Source of the DNA: CALAED01 sp035765195
GTDB taxonomy: Bacteria; Actinomycetota; Actinomycetes; Streptosporangiales; Streptosporangiaceae
Direction of reading: 5' to 3'
NCBI GenBank assembly: GCA_035765195.1
Contig: DASTYC010000037.1
Span: forward strand, 1 to 64,000
Length of the DNA: 64,000 nt
In this document: in pieces, positions 1 to 9,134 of the stretch
How positions within the stretch are numbered: the first letter of the stretch is position 1
Layout of the letters: every line of letters starts with the position of its first letter
The notes under the pieces: model-generated
Told to the model about the DNA's origin: nothing
The model's input: only the letters and a program-made list of their open reading frames with translations
Database searches by the model: none
Made by a program: the position numbers and the translations under genes

Positions 1-51
1 GATGGTCTTCTCGACACCCAACAGCCGCGCCCATACGCTGCCACCACGCAC
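1..51 (-). CDS. Possible N-terminus of ISL3-family transposase (runs off left edge)
   Basis: Read on the minus strand from a GTG at 51, the first 17 codons give MRGGSVWARLLGVEKTI and stay open to the window edge. The phrase LLGVEKT resembles the very start of ISL3-family transposases as I remember them. A GGAG about 8 nt upstream could be the ribosome binding site. With only 17 codons visible this is a weak call. Terminal repeats of an IS could not be identified in 52-170. It could also be an unrelated protein start or a chance reading frame. Confidence 0.35.
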   Translation of the reverse strand, partial: MRGGSVWARLLGVEKTI

Positions 52-169
52 GCCGTTGCTCCGTCCCTAGTCCCTGACCTTCGACAAGCCAGGAACCTAG
101 ACACGAGCACGGCGTGCGCCTCCACGACACGCTCACCCCCCACCCACGGAAGCAGCAGAAGAGCCTCAA

Positions 170-234
170 ATGATCACGTCCACCATGGGTGTTCCCGCCG
201 CACCATGGATGCATGCCTGGTGCGGCGGGAACAC
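170..234 (+). repeat. Palindromic repeat family B, copy 1
   Basis: A perfect 17-bp inverted repeat has arms at 189-205 and 218-234 and a 12-nt loop. It is preceded by a conserved tail reading AAATGATCACGT (168-179). The same tail-plus-hairpin layout recurs at 19879-19945 and, inverted, at 25531-25590. It lies just beyond the stop codon of the radical SAM gene and could end its transcript. The arm begins GTGTTCCCGCCGCACCA. Being dispersed, it is more than a gene-specific terminator. Confidence 0.8.
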
Positions 235-264
235 GCCTGCCTCGGGATCCGCACGTGCGGGGTG

Positions 265-2187
265 TCAGACGACGGTGAGCGGCAGCAGCGTGCGGCCGGT
301 CGGGCCGGTCTGGATCTCGGTGCCCATCTGCGGGCAGACGCCGCAGTCGAAGCACGGGGTCCAGCGGCAGTCGTCGATCTCGACCTCGTCCAGGGCGTCC
401 TGCCAGTCGTCCCAGAGCCAGTCGCGGTCCAGGCCGGAGTCGAGGTGGTCCCACGGCAGCACCTCGTCGCGGTCACGCTCACGGGTGGTGTACCAGGCGA
501 GGTCGACCGGCTCGCCGGCCAGCGCGCGCTCCGTGCAGTCCACCCAACGCTGATAGGAGAAGTGCTCACCCCAGCCGTCGAAGCGGCCGCCGACCTCCCA
601 CACCGCCCTGATGACCCGGCCCACCCGGCGGTCGCCGCGGGACAGCAGGCCCTCGACCATGCTGGGCTTGCCCTCGTGGTAGCGCAGGCCGATCGCCTTG
701 CCGTAGGACCGGTCGGACTTGACCACCTCGCGCAGCTTGCGCAGCCGGGCGTCGACGACCTCGTGATCGGCCTGCGCGGCCCACTGGAACGGTGTGTGCG
801 GCTTCGGCACGAACCCTCCGATGGAGACCGTGCAGCGGATGTCGCCGCGGCCCGACGCCTCGCGGCCGGCCTTGATGACCCGCTTCGCGAGGTCGGCGAT
901 GGCCAGCACGTCCTCGTCGGTCTCGGTGGGCAGCCCGCACATGAAGTACAGCTTGACCTGCCGCCAGCCGCTGCCGTAGGCGGTGCTGACGGTGCGGATC
1001 AGGTCGTCCTCGCTGACCATCTTGTTGATGACCTTGCGCATCCGCTCGGTGCCGCCTTCGGGCGCGAACGTCAGCCCGGACCGGCGGCCGTTGCGGGACA
1101 GTTCGTTGGCCAGCGTGACGTTGAACGCGTCGACCCGCGTGGACGGCAGCGACAAAGACGTGTTGGTGCCCTCGTACCGATCGGCCAGGCCGGCCGCGAC
1201 CTCGCCGATCTCAGAATGGTCGGCGCTGGACAGCGACAGCAGCCCCACCTCGGTGAATCCGGAGTTCTTCAGGCCGTCCTCGACCATGTTGCCGATGGTC
1301 TCGATGGAACGCTCCCGCACCGGCCGGGTGATCATGCCGGCTTGGCAGAACCGGCAGCCGCGGGTGCAGCCGCGGAAGATCTCGACGCTGTAGCGCTCGT
1401 GGACGGTCTCGGCCAGCGGCACCAGCGGGTTGCGTGGGTACGGCCACTGGTCGAGGTCCATGACCGTGTGCTTGCGCACCGTGGCCGGCACGCCCGGACG
1501 GTTGGGCACGACCCGGGCGATGGCGCCGTCGGGCCGGTACTCGACGTCGTAGAACTTGGGCACGTAGACCCCGCCGCTGGCGGCCAGCCGCAGCAGCAGG
1601 CCGTCGCGGCCGCCGGGCCGGTCCTCGGCCTTCCACTCACGCACGACCTCGGTGATGGCGAGCACGACCTCCTCACCGTCGCCGAGGACGGCGGCGTCGA
1701 GGAAGTCGGCCACCGGTTCCGGATTGAACGCGGCGTGGCCGCCGGCGATGACGACCGGGTGGTCCAGCGAGCGCTCCGCGGCGATGAGCGGCATGCCGGC
1801 GAGGTCGAGGGCAGTGAGCAGGTTCGTGTAGCCCAGCTCGGTGGCGAACGAGACGCCCAGCAGGTCGAACGCGCCGACCGGACGATGGGCGTCGACGGTG
1901 AACTGGCCGATGCCGTGCTCGCGCATGAGCCGTTCGAGGTCGGGCCAGACCGCGTAGGTGCGTTCGGCCAGTACGCCGTCCTGCTCGTTGAGCAGCTCGT
2001 ACAAGATCTGCACGCCCTGATTGGGCAGCCCGACCTCGTAGGCGTCGGGATACATCAGCGCCCAGCGCACCTGGGCGTCGTCCCACGGCTTGACCGTCGC
2101 GCCCAGTTCACCGCCGACGTACTGGATGGGCTTGGACACCCGAGCCAGCAGGGGCTCGAGGCGTTCGAACAGCGACTCGACGGGCAT
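265..2187 (-). CDS. B12-binding-domain radical SAM protein (TIGR03960-like)
   Basis: This 640-residue protein resembles the TIGR03960 family: an N-terminal cobalamin-binding-like Rossmann region (about residues 20-200) followed by a radical SAM domain. The cluster CTRGCRFC (C-x3-C-x2-C, around residue 275) would hold the 4Fe-4S cluster used to cleave S-adenosylmethionine. The family's reaction is not established. In other actinobacteria it is usually followed by a DUF2344 (TIGR03936) gene and sits near RNase G/E and ribosomal L21/L27 genes. Here no such partner follows, and a palindromic repeat and a possible transposase start come next. I chose the ATG at 2187 (MPVESLFERLEPLL) because family homology begins there. 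The open frame continues upstream to 2361 with a low-complexity extension that is unlikely to be translated. Confidence 0.85.
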   Translation of the reverse strand: MPVESLFERLEPLLARVSKPIQYVGGELGATVKPWDDAQVRWALMYPDAYEVGLPNQGVQILYELLNEQDGVLAERTYAVWPDLERLMREHGIGQFTVDAHRPVGAFDLLGVSFATELGYTNLLTALDLAGMPLIAAERSLDHPVVIAGGHAAFNPEPVADFLDAAVLGDGEEVVLAITEVVREWKAEDRPGGRDGLLLRLAASGGVYVPKFYDVEYRPDGAIARVVPNRPGVPATVRKHTVMDLDQWPYPRNPLVPLAETVHERYSVEIFRGCTRGCRFCQAGMITRPVRERSIETIGNMVEDGLKNSGFTEVGLLSLSSADHSEIGEVAAGLADRYEGTNTSLSLPSTRVDAFNVTLANELSRNGRRSGLTFAPEGGTERMRKVINKMVSEDDLIRTVSTAYGSGWRQVKLYFMCGLPTETDEDVLAIADLAKRVIKAGREASGRGDIRCTVSIGGFVPKPHTPFQWAAQADHEVVDARLRKLREVVKSDRSYGKAIGLRYHEGKPSMVEGLLSRGDRRVGRVIRAVWEVGGRFDGWGEHFSYQRWVDCTERALAGEPVDLAWYTTRERDRDEVLPWDHLDSGLDRDWLWDDWQDALDEVEIDDCRWTPCFDCGVCPQMGTEIQTGPTGRTLLPLTVV

Positions 2188-2359
2188 GGACGGGCTCGAC
2201 TCCGCGGACGACGACAACGGTCGCGCCCAGCCTATCGGCCCCCGCGGTACTGTGCGCGGCTCGTGGCACGGACCAGGCGACAGGTAGGGTAACCACCACG
2301 AAAACCCCGAGTCTCGGGCACGACCGGAGTGATCGACGTCAGCGACGAAAGGCGAGAGC

Positions 2360-2851
2360 ATGACGGACCACGACGGCGCCCCGCCCGGCGACGGCGTGCA
2401 GACGGCGCCCGACGAGGTTCACGTCCTCCCCGACCAGTTCGACGGGCCGTCCGTGGAGACCCGGCCGCTGGAGATCCAGCCCGACCACGGCACCATGCCC
2501 GACTTCCACACCCAGCCCGACGACGCGGTCCTTCCCGACCGGCCGGAGATCCAGCTGCCGGAGGCCGAGCTGCCGGACGGCTGCCTCCCCGAGTTCGCCA
2601 GCCGGGAGGAACTGGAGATGGCGCTGCGACGGGCCCAGCTGGTCATGGACGACTGCGAGACGCTCCTCGACCCGGCCATCCGGGCGATGGAGGACGGCGC
2701 CTGGGTGAGCCGCCTGGCCGACGAGTTCTTCACCGGCCTCACCACGCACGCGCGGCTGGCCGGTACCGTGGCCGGCGGTTGTGTCGACCTCATCCAGGAA
2801 GCCCTGGACAGCCGGGGCGACGACGACGTCATCGATGTGAGGCCGATGTGA
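2360..2851 (+). CDS. Acidic protein with WXG100-like helical hairpin, possible ESX partner
   Basis: The protein has 163 residues. Residues 1-75 are rich in Asp, Pro and Glu with no recognisable fold. Residues about 78-158 look like two helices joined by a turn containing DGAW, the layout of WXG100/ESX proteins, although the exact WXG triplet is absent. I see no signal peptide, membrane segment or C-terminal YxxxD/E export signal. The stop overlaps the start of the next gene (TGATG), so the pair is translationally coupled. It lies convergent to a WXG100-EccC locus, which suggests a secreted complex or its chaperone. That role is inferred from fold and position only. An AAGGCGAGAG stretch upstream supports the start. 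Confidence 0.6.
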   Translation: MTDHDGAPPGDGVQTAPDEVHVLPDQFDGPSVETRPLEIQPDHGTMPDFHTQPDDAVLPDRPEIQLPEAELPDGCLPEFASREELEMALRRAQLVMDDCETLLDPAIRAMEDGAWVSRLADEFFTGLTTHARLAGTVAGGCVDLIQEALDSRGDDDVIDVRPM

Positions 2852-3939
2852 TGAAGGCAGCAGGCGGCCTCGGGCCCGATGCCGGCAAGACCGGCGGCAC
2901 GCTGGACAAGGACACCCTGCCCGCCGACAACGAGTCCCCGTATGCCAACTACGACCCCTCGACCGACCCGTACGCCTCCGGCGACGGCGGCGGCTCCGGC
3001 GGCTCCGGCGACGGCGACGGCGGATCGGGCGGCTACACCGGTGACGACGGCGGCAGCGGCACCGACCACGCCGGCACCGAACCGGACACGGAGACCGACA
3101 GCGAGGTCGACGCCGAGACCGACTCTGAGGCCGATGCCGACACCGAGACCGACGCCGACGATCCGGTCCACGCCGAGACGGACCCCGAGGACGACGACTC
3201 GCTGGCCCAGATCGACGTCGACGCAGAGCGGCCCACCGTGCCCATCAGCCCCGAGGAACCGCAACCGCCGAACCCCAACCAGGTTTCCATCGACATCGAG
3301 GCGATGACGCGGCTGGTGGCGGCCATGGAGCGGGCCGGCGAGCAGATCCAGGCGCTGCGTGAGGAGATGCGCTCCATCCTGTCCGGTGTGCACCTCCCGG
3401 TCTCCGAGACCAACCGGTTCGAGGAGGTTTCGGCCTGGATCGCCGACGAGCTGCCCGGCCTGCGCCGCCGGCTGGCGATGGCACAGGACCTCGCCGGCGA
3501 GGGTGGTTTCTCCACCCAGCCCGACCGGCCCCAGGTGCCGCGGCCCTACGTCGGCGACGAGTCCCGCCTGCCCGTCTGCCCGCCCAGTGAGTCGTACGAG
3601 AACGCCCGCACCACCGCACAGCGGTTCACCTCGCCGCACGACGCCGACTCGTCCCGTCAGCTCGTCGCCGAGCTGAGGGCCGGTCGCCACGACCCGTACT
3701 ACGCGCGGGAGTTCGCGCACACGACCGACCCGGAGACCCTGGTCCGCGCCATCGTCGCGGCCGGCGACGGCGAGGGATCGGCGGAACTGACCGAGCTCAC
3801 CGCGTCGACGGTCGCGACCGCGTCCCGCGGCACCGGCGAGCTGTCGCCGCCGGCTGGCTACGAGGAGCAGTGGGCGGCGCTGCGTGAGAGCGACGACCCC
3901 GAGGTCGCGGCGGCCGCGGCCCGGCTGCGACCGGCCTGA
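2851..3939 (+). CDS. Acidic, low-complexity protein with helical domain, possible type VII substrate
   Basis: The protein has 362 residues. Residues 1-45 are unstructured. Residues 45-75 are Gly/Ser-rich and residues 75-120 are an extremely acidic Asp/Glu/Thr tract built on DTETD-like units. A helical segment follows (about residues 150-215) beginning near IEAMTRLVAAMERAG, then a C-terminal half with the phrase DPYYAREF, which resembles DUF6571-type WXG-associated proteins of actinomycetes. No catalytic motif, signal peptide or membrane helix is visible. It is coupled to the upstream gene by a one-base overlap and converges on the EccC gene. Function unknown; a type VII secretion substrate or scaffold is my best guess. 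The acidic tract is encoded by GAC/GAG/ACC-rich DNA and is repeat-prone. Confidence 0.6.
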   Translation: MKAAGGLGPDAGKTGGTLDKDTLPADNESPYANYDPSTDPYASGDGGGSGGSGDGDGGSGGYTGDDGGSGTDHAGTEPDTETDSEVDAETDSEADADTETDADDPVHAETDPEDDDSLAQIDVDAERPTVPISPEEPQPPNPNQVSIDIEAMTRLVAAMERAGEQIQALREEMRSILSGVHLPVSETNRFEEVSAWIADELPGLRRRLAMAQDLAGEGGFSTQPDRPQVPRPYVGDESRLPVCPPSESYENARTTAQRFTSPHDADSSRQLVAELRAGRHDPYYAREFAHTTDPETLVRAIVAAGDGEGSAELTELTASTVATASRGTGELSPPAGYEEQWAALRESDDPEVAAAAARLRPA

Positions 3940-4042
3940 CCCGGCCCTCGAGCAGGCACTCCACAGACCTGACGGTCGCCGTCGCCGACAGGGTCGCGGT
4001 CGCGGGCCCTCAACCCGTCGTGCGGGAGAAGCACGCAATGTT

Positions 4043-4118
4043 CTGGGTCTGAGTCGCATCCTGGGTCTGAGTGCCGCGAAATGCTGAAACCCGGCCCGGA
4101 AACGCCACTCAAACCCAG
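4043..4118 (+). terminator. Direct plus inverted repeat hairpin after the acidic protein gene
   Basis: CTGGGTCTGAGT occurs twice (4043-4054 and 4061-4072). Its near-complement lies at 4106-4118, so 4061-4073 can pair with 4106-4118 over 13 bp with one mismatch. It follows the plus-strand acidic gene by about 100 bp and faces the end of the EccC gene. A terminator or transcript-stabilising structure is likely. There is no T-run, so intrinsic termination is not certain. Confidence 0.45.
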
Positions 4119-4136
4119 CACGCGACACAAACTCCC

Positions 4137-4208
4137 GTTGATCTTGGAGTAACCGCGGAATCGATCGGACATTTCGGGCCGCGATTCCGCGGTTACTCCA
4201 AGATCAAC
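4137..4208. repeat. Palindromic repeat family A, copy 1 (27-bp perfect arms)
   Basis: Arms of 27 bp (4137-4163 and 4182-4208) are perfectly complementary around an 18-nt loop. The outer part reads GTTGATCTTGGAGTAACCGC. A second copy lies at 21751-21822 in the opposite orientation, and its loop keeps the same GACATTTCGG core. This shows a real dispersed element rather than a private terminator. Here it sits between convergent genes and could end transcription from both sides. The remainder of the 3940-4325 gap holds the CTGGGTC repeats and no gene that I can support. Confidence 0.85.
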
Positions 4209-4325
4209 CGGGGAGCGGCGCGGGCTTCGGGCTCCCAAGGAGTTTTGGCACTGTGTTCCGCGGCCATCGTGATACCCGTGCCGCATCCCCTCCGCCGCCG
4301 CCTCGCGGTGGATGTGGTGTCGGTC

Positions 4326-7300
4326 CTACGTCGTCGTCTCCGGCACTTGCACCAGCTGCCACTGGCCCGCGGCGACGAACAGACCGCGGCCGGGCGGCAT
4401 GCCGCCGGTGAGCGAGCGCGGCAGCTTGATGCCGAAGTGGTCCCCGTCGGCGGGCGCGCCCGGCGACAGCAGCACGCCGGAGCGTGACTTCTTCAGCACC
4501 GCGGCCGGCCCGCGGTAGCTGCTGCCGAGGTCGTCGGTGGTGCCGGCGGCGACGATGGCGCTGCCGGTGTCGCGCAGTTTCGGCAGGTGTTTGGTCATCA
4601 GGTCGACCATCCAGCCGTCGACGCCCATCAGTTCGAGGTCGTCGATGACGACGGCGGTCGGCCGGCCGCCCTTCTCCGGCACCATGCCTTCGTACAGCTT
4701 GGTGACCTCGTCCTTCTCGGCCTCGAGGTTGATGACCGCCTCGACGCCGTCGCGGCCGGCCAGCGCACTCAGCGGGCTGCGCCGGGGTGTGATGACCAGC
4801 AGCTTCCAGCCCCGCTCCAGCATCGACGTCGTCATGGTGAGCAGTGTGGTGCTGCGGCCGGACCGCCGCGGCCCGAGCACGAGGATGCCGGGCCCGTGGT
4901 CGATGGCGTCCAGCGTCCGCAACGTCAGGGTGTCGCCACCGACGGCGACCGGCAGCTCGGTGGGCGCCAGCGGCCGTTCGGCCAGCGCCATGGCGTCGGC
5001 GTGGGTGATGCGGGTGGGCAGCGGGTCGACCCGGAACGGCAGGTACTTGCGGGGGACGTCGGCGTGCCGTTCCTTGGCATCCCGCGCGATCGCCTGCAAC
5101 GCGGCCACCTGCGCAGTGCCCTCGGGGTCGTCGACCAGCAGGGCGACTTGGGTCTCCAGTAGGCCCTCGGTGCGGAACGCGCGGCCGGCCGGCATGGACT
5201 CGGGGACCTTCTTCGGGCTCATGCCGATCGCACCGAAGTCGGCGTTGTCGGTCATGCGCAGCATGAGTTTGTCTTCCATCAACGCCGAGATGCGCCCGAC
5301 CAGGGTGGTGCGGTCGGACGCCATGACGACCTTGACCCCGACGCCGGGGCCCTCCTGCATGATCTGCATCCACTGGTCGATGAGCCGGCCGCTGTCGAAG
5401 TTCTCGAACGACTGGACGAAGCCTTCCCACCGGTCGAACAGGATGAGGATGTAGGGCAGCCGGGCCTCCGGGGCGGCGTTGGCCCGCTGCTCGCTGAGGT
5501 CGGCGAAGCCCTGCTCGGCGAGGATCTGCTGGCGCCGGCCGATCTCGGCGCGGATGCGGGCGGACAGCCGGGACAGCCGGTCCGGCTGGTCGCGGCTGAC
5601 GACGGCGCCGGTGTGCGGCAGGCCGACCATGGGCAGCAGCGCGTTGTTGCCGCAGTCGATGCCGAACAGGTGGACGTCGCGCGGCGACAGGGTGCGGCCG
5701 ACGACACCGGCCACCGCGCGCAGCACGGTGGACCGGCCGCTTCGCGGCGCACCGACGATCGACAGGTGCCCGCCCCCGGACAGGTCGTAGGACGCGACGG
5801 TGCGACGCTGCTCGCGCGGGACGTCGACGATGCCGAACGGGATACGGATCTCGCGGCCGCGCTCGACCACGCCGGCCGGATCGGCCAGCACCTCGTCCAG
5901 GGTCACCGAATCGGCCAGCGGCGGCAGCCACGGCGGCGGCGGCGCGCCGATGCCGGTGCGCTCCGACGCCGCATTGATGGCCGTGACCAGGCTCTCCAGG
6001 TCGGTCGGTATGGAAACGTCCTCGTCGGCGTCACTGGACTCGGTGCGCTCCGGGGGCCGGCCCAGGCTCTCCCAGGACAGCTGGCGCAGGTCGACCGAGA
6101 CCTCGGCGTCCGGAGCCGTCGGCCGCCCGCCCACGCGGGACGACTGGAACGGCACCAGCGACGACGCACCGAGCCGGGCATAGGCGCGGCCCGGCGTGGA
6201 CTTGGAGATCTCGGCGGCGTCCTTCGCCTCGATGACGTCCTGGCTGTCGTTGCCGTCGGTGACCCGCAGCGCGATGCGCAGGTTGGTGTTCGACTTGATC
6301 TCCGCGCTGACCACACCGGCCGGCCGCTGCGTGGCCAGCAGCAGGTGGACCCCGAGCGAACGGCCCCGGCGGGCGATGTCGACCAGGCCCTTCACGAAGT
6401 CCGGCAGCTCGGTGACCAGGGCGGCGAACTCGTCGATGATGATCATGAGCCGCGGCATGGGCTCGTCGTCGGGACCCTTGGCGGCCAGGTAGTCCTCGAT
6501 GTCCTTCTTTCCCGCGCGGGCGAGCTGGTGCTCGCGCCGGTGCAGCTCGGCGGCCAGGCTCTCCAGCGCGCGGGTGGTGAGGTGGCCGTCGAGGTCGGTG
6601 ACCATGCCGACGGTGTGGGCGAGGTTGTTGCAGTCCTTGAAGGCCGCGCCGCCCTTGTAGTCGACCAGCACGAAGGTCATCTCGTCCGGGCGGTTGGCCA
6701 CCGCCAGCGACGCGATCAGCGTCTGCAGCAGCTCCGACTTACCCGAACCGGTGGTGCCGGCCACCAGGCCGTGCGGGCCGTCGGCGCGCACGTCGACGGA
6801 GAACGGCCCGTCCATGCCCTCGCCGATGATCGCCTTGGTGGTACGCCCGACGGTGGTCCACCACTGCACGATGGCCTCGGGCGTCGGCGGGTCGAGCTTG
6901 AGGACGTCGAGCAGCCGGCTGGACATCGGCAGCGACGAGGACAGGTCCTCGGAGCTGACGTCCTTGACCGGCGCGAGCGCCCGGCCGAGCCGTTCGCACC
7001 ACTCCGGCGGGACGATGTCGAGGCGGATGCCCTCGATGGTCGGTTGCCCGGTGTGGCGGACCGAGGTGGAGGTGGGCCCGACCGAGACGACCGCCCGGCA
7101 CTCCTCCGGGAGCAGCCGTTCGTCGGCATCGATGCAGAGGAAGAACATGCCCAGCCGGGGACCCTCGCGCAGCAACGTGATGAGGCCCGGCATCAGCCGG
7201 ATGCGGCGGGCGCCGTCCAACACGACCAGCAGCGGCGGGAAGCTGATGTTGCGCGACGACATCAGACCGCCACCGCGGTCGGCCGCGGCGGCCTTGCGCT

Positions 7301-9029
7301 GCTCCATGATGGCCATGAGCTCCGCGACCCGCCGGCTGGTGGTCTCGTCGTCGGCACCGATTCCGGCGATGATCTCGGACGCCTCGCCGCGCCGCACGTG
7401 CGGGAGCCAGCGCATCCAGTTCCAGGCCGCCCCGCCCTCGGGGTCGGAGAGCACCACCATCTCGATGTCGGCCGGGCTGTGCAGGGCGGCGATCTGCGCC
7501 ACCATCCAGCCGGCCACCTGGCGCCGGACGTCGTCGTGGCCGGCCACGCCCGTGACCCCGGCCTGCTCGAGCGGCACGCCGACCGGCACGTCCGGCGCGG
7601 TCCAGTGCAGCACGCGTTCGTGGTCCTCGCGGCCGGGGTCGGTCAGCGAGACCTCGCTGGGCACGTCAGCCGTGCCGACCCGCACCAGCATCCAGTCCGG
7701 GTCGGTGCGCCGGCGCTCCCACAGCCGCGACCGCGGCCCGGTGGCGAACAGCAGCAGCGCGGCCGGGTCGGGAACGTCGCGGCGGCGGGCGGAACGCTCG
7801 GCGACCAGGCCCCGATATGCCTGGTTCTCGATGTTGCGCATCCGCTCGACGTACGTCTTCATGTCGGTGGAGAAGCGGGTCTGGCGCTGATGGCGGCTGC
7901 TGCGCCAGCGCGAGAGCATCATGATGGGCGACAGCACCATGATCATGAGACTGAACGGCGAACGAGTGAAGTAGAACATCGCGCCGCCCATGATCATCGG
8001 CGCCATGGCGATGGCCCAGGGCAACGGCTCCTTGTCCGGCTTGCGCGGCTCGTTGGGCAGCCGGAACTCCGTCTGCCTGGGCGGCGGCAACAGCCGTGGC
8101 GGCCGGTTGTAGTCCAGGGTCACACCGCCCGGGCTGGGCGAGAGCGACGCGTCCGGATCGGCCGGCAATGCCAGCTCCAGCACGGTGTCGCCGACGACGA
8201 CGGCGCCACCCGGCGGCCAGGTGACCGGCCCGTCCAGCGGCACCCGGTCCAGGTGCAGGAACGGACGGTCGGCCTCCGGGTCGACCGTGAGGTTGGGATG
8301 CTTGAGGCGGGCCAGCTCCTCCATCCGCTTGTTGAAGCGGCGGGCCTTCTTCTTTTTCTTCTTCGCCGGCTCCGGCTCCTCGTCCTTCGGCACCACGATG
8401 GGGCCGTCGAGCGGCCGTTCCCGCGGCGGCGGCGGGAGCATGACCCCGGTCAGGGACGGTTCCGGGGTGACGGTCACGGTGCCGTCGACGGTGACGTCCA
8501 ACCGCAGCGCGACAGGGGGCGCGTCCTCGCCGCGCAGCCGGACCGCCGCACCTACCCGGCCGCCGACGTCGTGGCTGCCCGCCGACAGGTAGTCGATGTG
8601 GCCCGCGCCCGGACCGGAGACGGTGCGCACCTGTACCACGCCGGTGCGTTCGGCGAAGACGTCCGGCAGCGGCACGCCGACACCCACGAGGGCGCCGTTG
8701 CGCAGATCGGACTCGGCCACCTTCGTGGCGGGGTCCAGGGGCACGCTGCCGAGGTAGAGCGTGGGCGGCACCCCGGCGGCGTCGCCCGGGCCCTCGTCGA
8801 ACACGCTCTCGCCGACGACACCCAGGTGCCGGCCGGCGGTGTGCACGATCTGCGCCTGCGGTTGCGGGCGCACGCGAGCAGCGAGCTGCCGGGCGATGTC
8901 GGCGATCGTGGCGTCGTCCTCGCAGTCGATGGCGAGGTCGACGATGTCGCCGTCGCCCGCAGCAGTGGCACTCACCAGTAGCCGCACGTCACCGTCTTTC
9001 GCTTCGAGCCGGAGATCACCGATCCCCAA
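4326..9029 (-). CDS. EssC/EccC-type type VII secretion ATPase (FtsK/SpoIIIE family)
   Basis: This 1567-residue motor protein is expected to energise export of WXG100 proteins through the membrane. The N-terminus carries FHA/ubiquitin-like regions (about residues 1-320) including a lysine run at about 225. Two adjacent membrane helices follow (about 338-380). Three FtsK/SpoIIIE ATPase domains follow. D1 has GTTGSGKS (about residue 760) with Walker B IIIDEF (about 860). D2 has GAPRSGRST (about 1095) and D3 has GPRRSGRST (about 1388). In D2 and D3 the Walker lysine is Arg, so only D1 has a canonical P-loop. The single-chain layout with an N-terminal FHA region is closer to EssC than to split mycobacterial EccCa/EccCb. 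The TTG at 9029 is the only in-frame start near the family N-terminus; the ATG at 9034 is out of frame. EccB, EccD, EccE and MycP are not in the window. Confidence 0.93.
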   Translation of the reverse strand: MGIGDLRLEAKDGDVRLLVSATAAGDGDIVDLAIDCEDDATIADIARQLAARVRPQPQAQIVHTAGRHLGVVGESVFDEGPGDAAGVPPTLYLGSVPLDPATKVAESDLRNGALVGVGVPLPDVFAERTGVVQVRTVSGPGAGHIDYLSAGSHDVGGRVGAAVRLRGEDAPPVALRLDVTVDGTVTVTPEPSLTGVMLPPPPRERPLDGPIVVPKDEEPEPAKKKKKKARRFNKRMEELARLKHPNLTVDPEADRPFLHLDRVPLDGPVTWPPGGAVVVGDTVLELALPADPDASLSPSPGGVTLDYNRPPRLLPPPRQTEFRLPNEPRKPDKEPLPWAIAMAPMIMGGAMFYFTRSPFSLMIMVLSPIMMLSRWRSSRHQRQTRFSTDMKTYVERMRNIENQAYRGLVAERSARRRDVPDPAALLLFATGPRSRLWERRRTDPDWMLVRVGTADVPSEVSLTDPGREDHERVLHWTAPDVPVGVPLEQAGVTGVAGHDDVRRQVAGWMVAQIAALHSPADIEMVVLSDPEGGAAWNWMRWLPHVRRGEASEIIAGIGADDETTSRRVAELMAIMEQRKAAAADRGGGLMSSRNISFPPLLVVLDGARRIRLMPGLITLLREGPRLGMFFLCIDADERLLPEECRAVVSVGPTSTSVRHTGQPTIEGIRLDIVPPEWCERLGRALAPVKDVSSEDLSSSLPMSSRLLDVLKLDPPTPEAIVQWWTTVGRTTKAIIGEGMDGPFSVDVRADGPHGLVAGTTGSGKSELLQTLIASLAVANRPDEMTFVLVDYKGGAAFKDCNNLAHTVGMVTDLDGHLTTRALESLAAELHRREHQLARAGKKDIEDYLAAKGPDDEPMPRLMIIIDEFAALVTELPDFVKGLVDIARRGRSLGVHLLLATQRPAGVVSAEIKSNTNLRIALRVTDGNDSQDVIEAKDAAEISKSTPGRAYARLGASSLVPFQSSRVGGRPTAPDAEVSVDLRQLSWESLGRPPERTESSDADEDVSIPTDLESLVTAINAASERTGIGAPPPPWLPPLADSVTLDEVLADPAGVVERGREIRIPFGIVDVPREQRRTVASYDLSGGGHLSIVGAPRSGRSTVLRAVAGVVGRTLSPRDVHLFGIDCGNNALLPMVGLPHTGAVVSRDQPDRLSRLSARIRAEIGRRQQILAEQGFADLSEQRANAAPEARLPYILILFDRWEGFVQSFENFDSGRLIDQWMQIMQEGPGVGVKVVMASDRTTLVGRISALMEDKLMLRMTDNADFGAIGMSPKKVPESMPAGRAFRTEGLLETQVALLVDDPEGTAQVAALQAIARDAKERHADVPRKYLPFRVDPLPTRITHADAMALAERPLAPTELPVAVGGDTLTLRTLDAIDHGPGILVLGPRRSGRSTTLLTMTTSMLERGWKLLVITPRRSPLSALAGRDGVEAVINLEAEKDEVTKLYEGMVPEKGGRPTAVVIDDLELMGVDGWMVDLMTKHLPKLRDTGSAIVAAGTTDDLGSSYRGPAAVLKKSRSGVLLSPGAPADGDHFGIKLPRSLTGGMPPGRGLFVAAGQWQLVQVPETTT

Positions 9030-9134
9030 GGCATCTTACCGGCGCCGACGACCGTACCCGGCGGTCGCGCCGACCCCGCGGCGCGGCGGTGACGAAACGC
9101 ATTCACGAAACCCCCACTGCGACCGGGAAAAGGC

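Noticed and set aside
205..2292. 695-codon open frame on the plus strand
   Set aside because: It is antisense to the radical SAM gene, which has clear family motifs. High-GC DNA keeps such shadow frames open, and its translation is Arg/Ala/Gly/Asp-rich with no motif.
5613..8981. 1122-codon plus-strand open frame opposite the EccC gene
   Set aside because: Low-complexity translation (runs of Arg, Asp, Gly, Val), no domain, and complete overlap with a well-supported ATPase gene.
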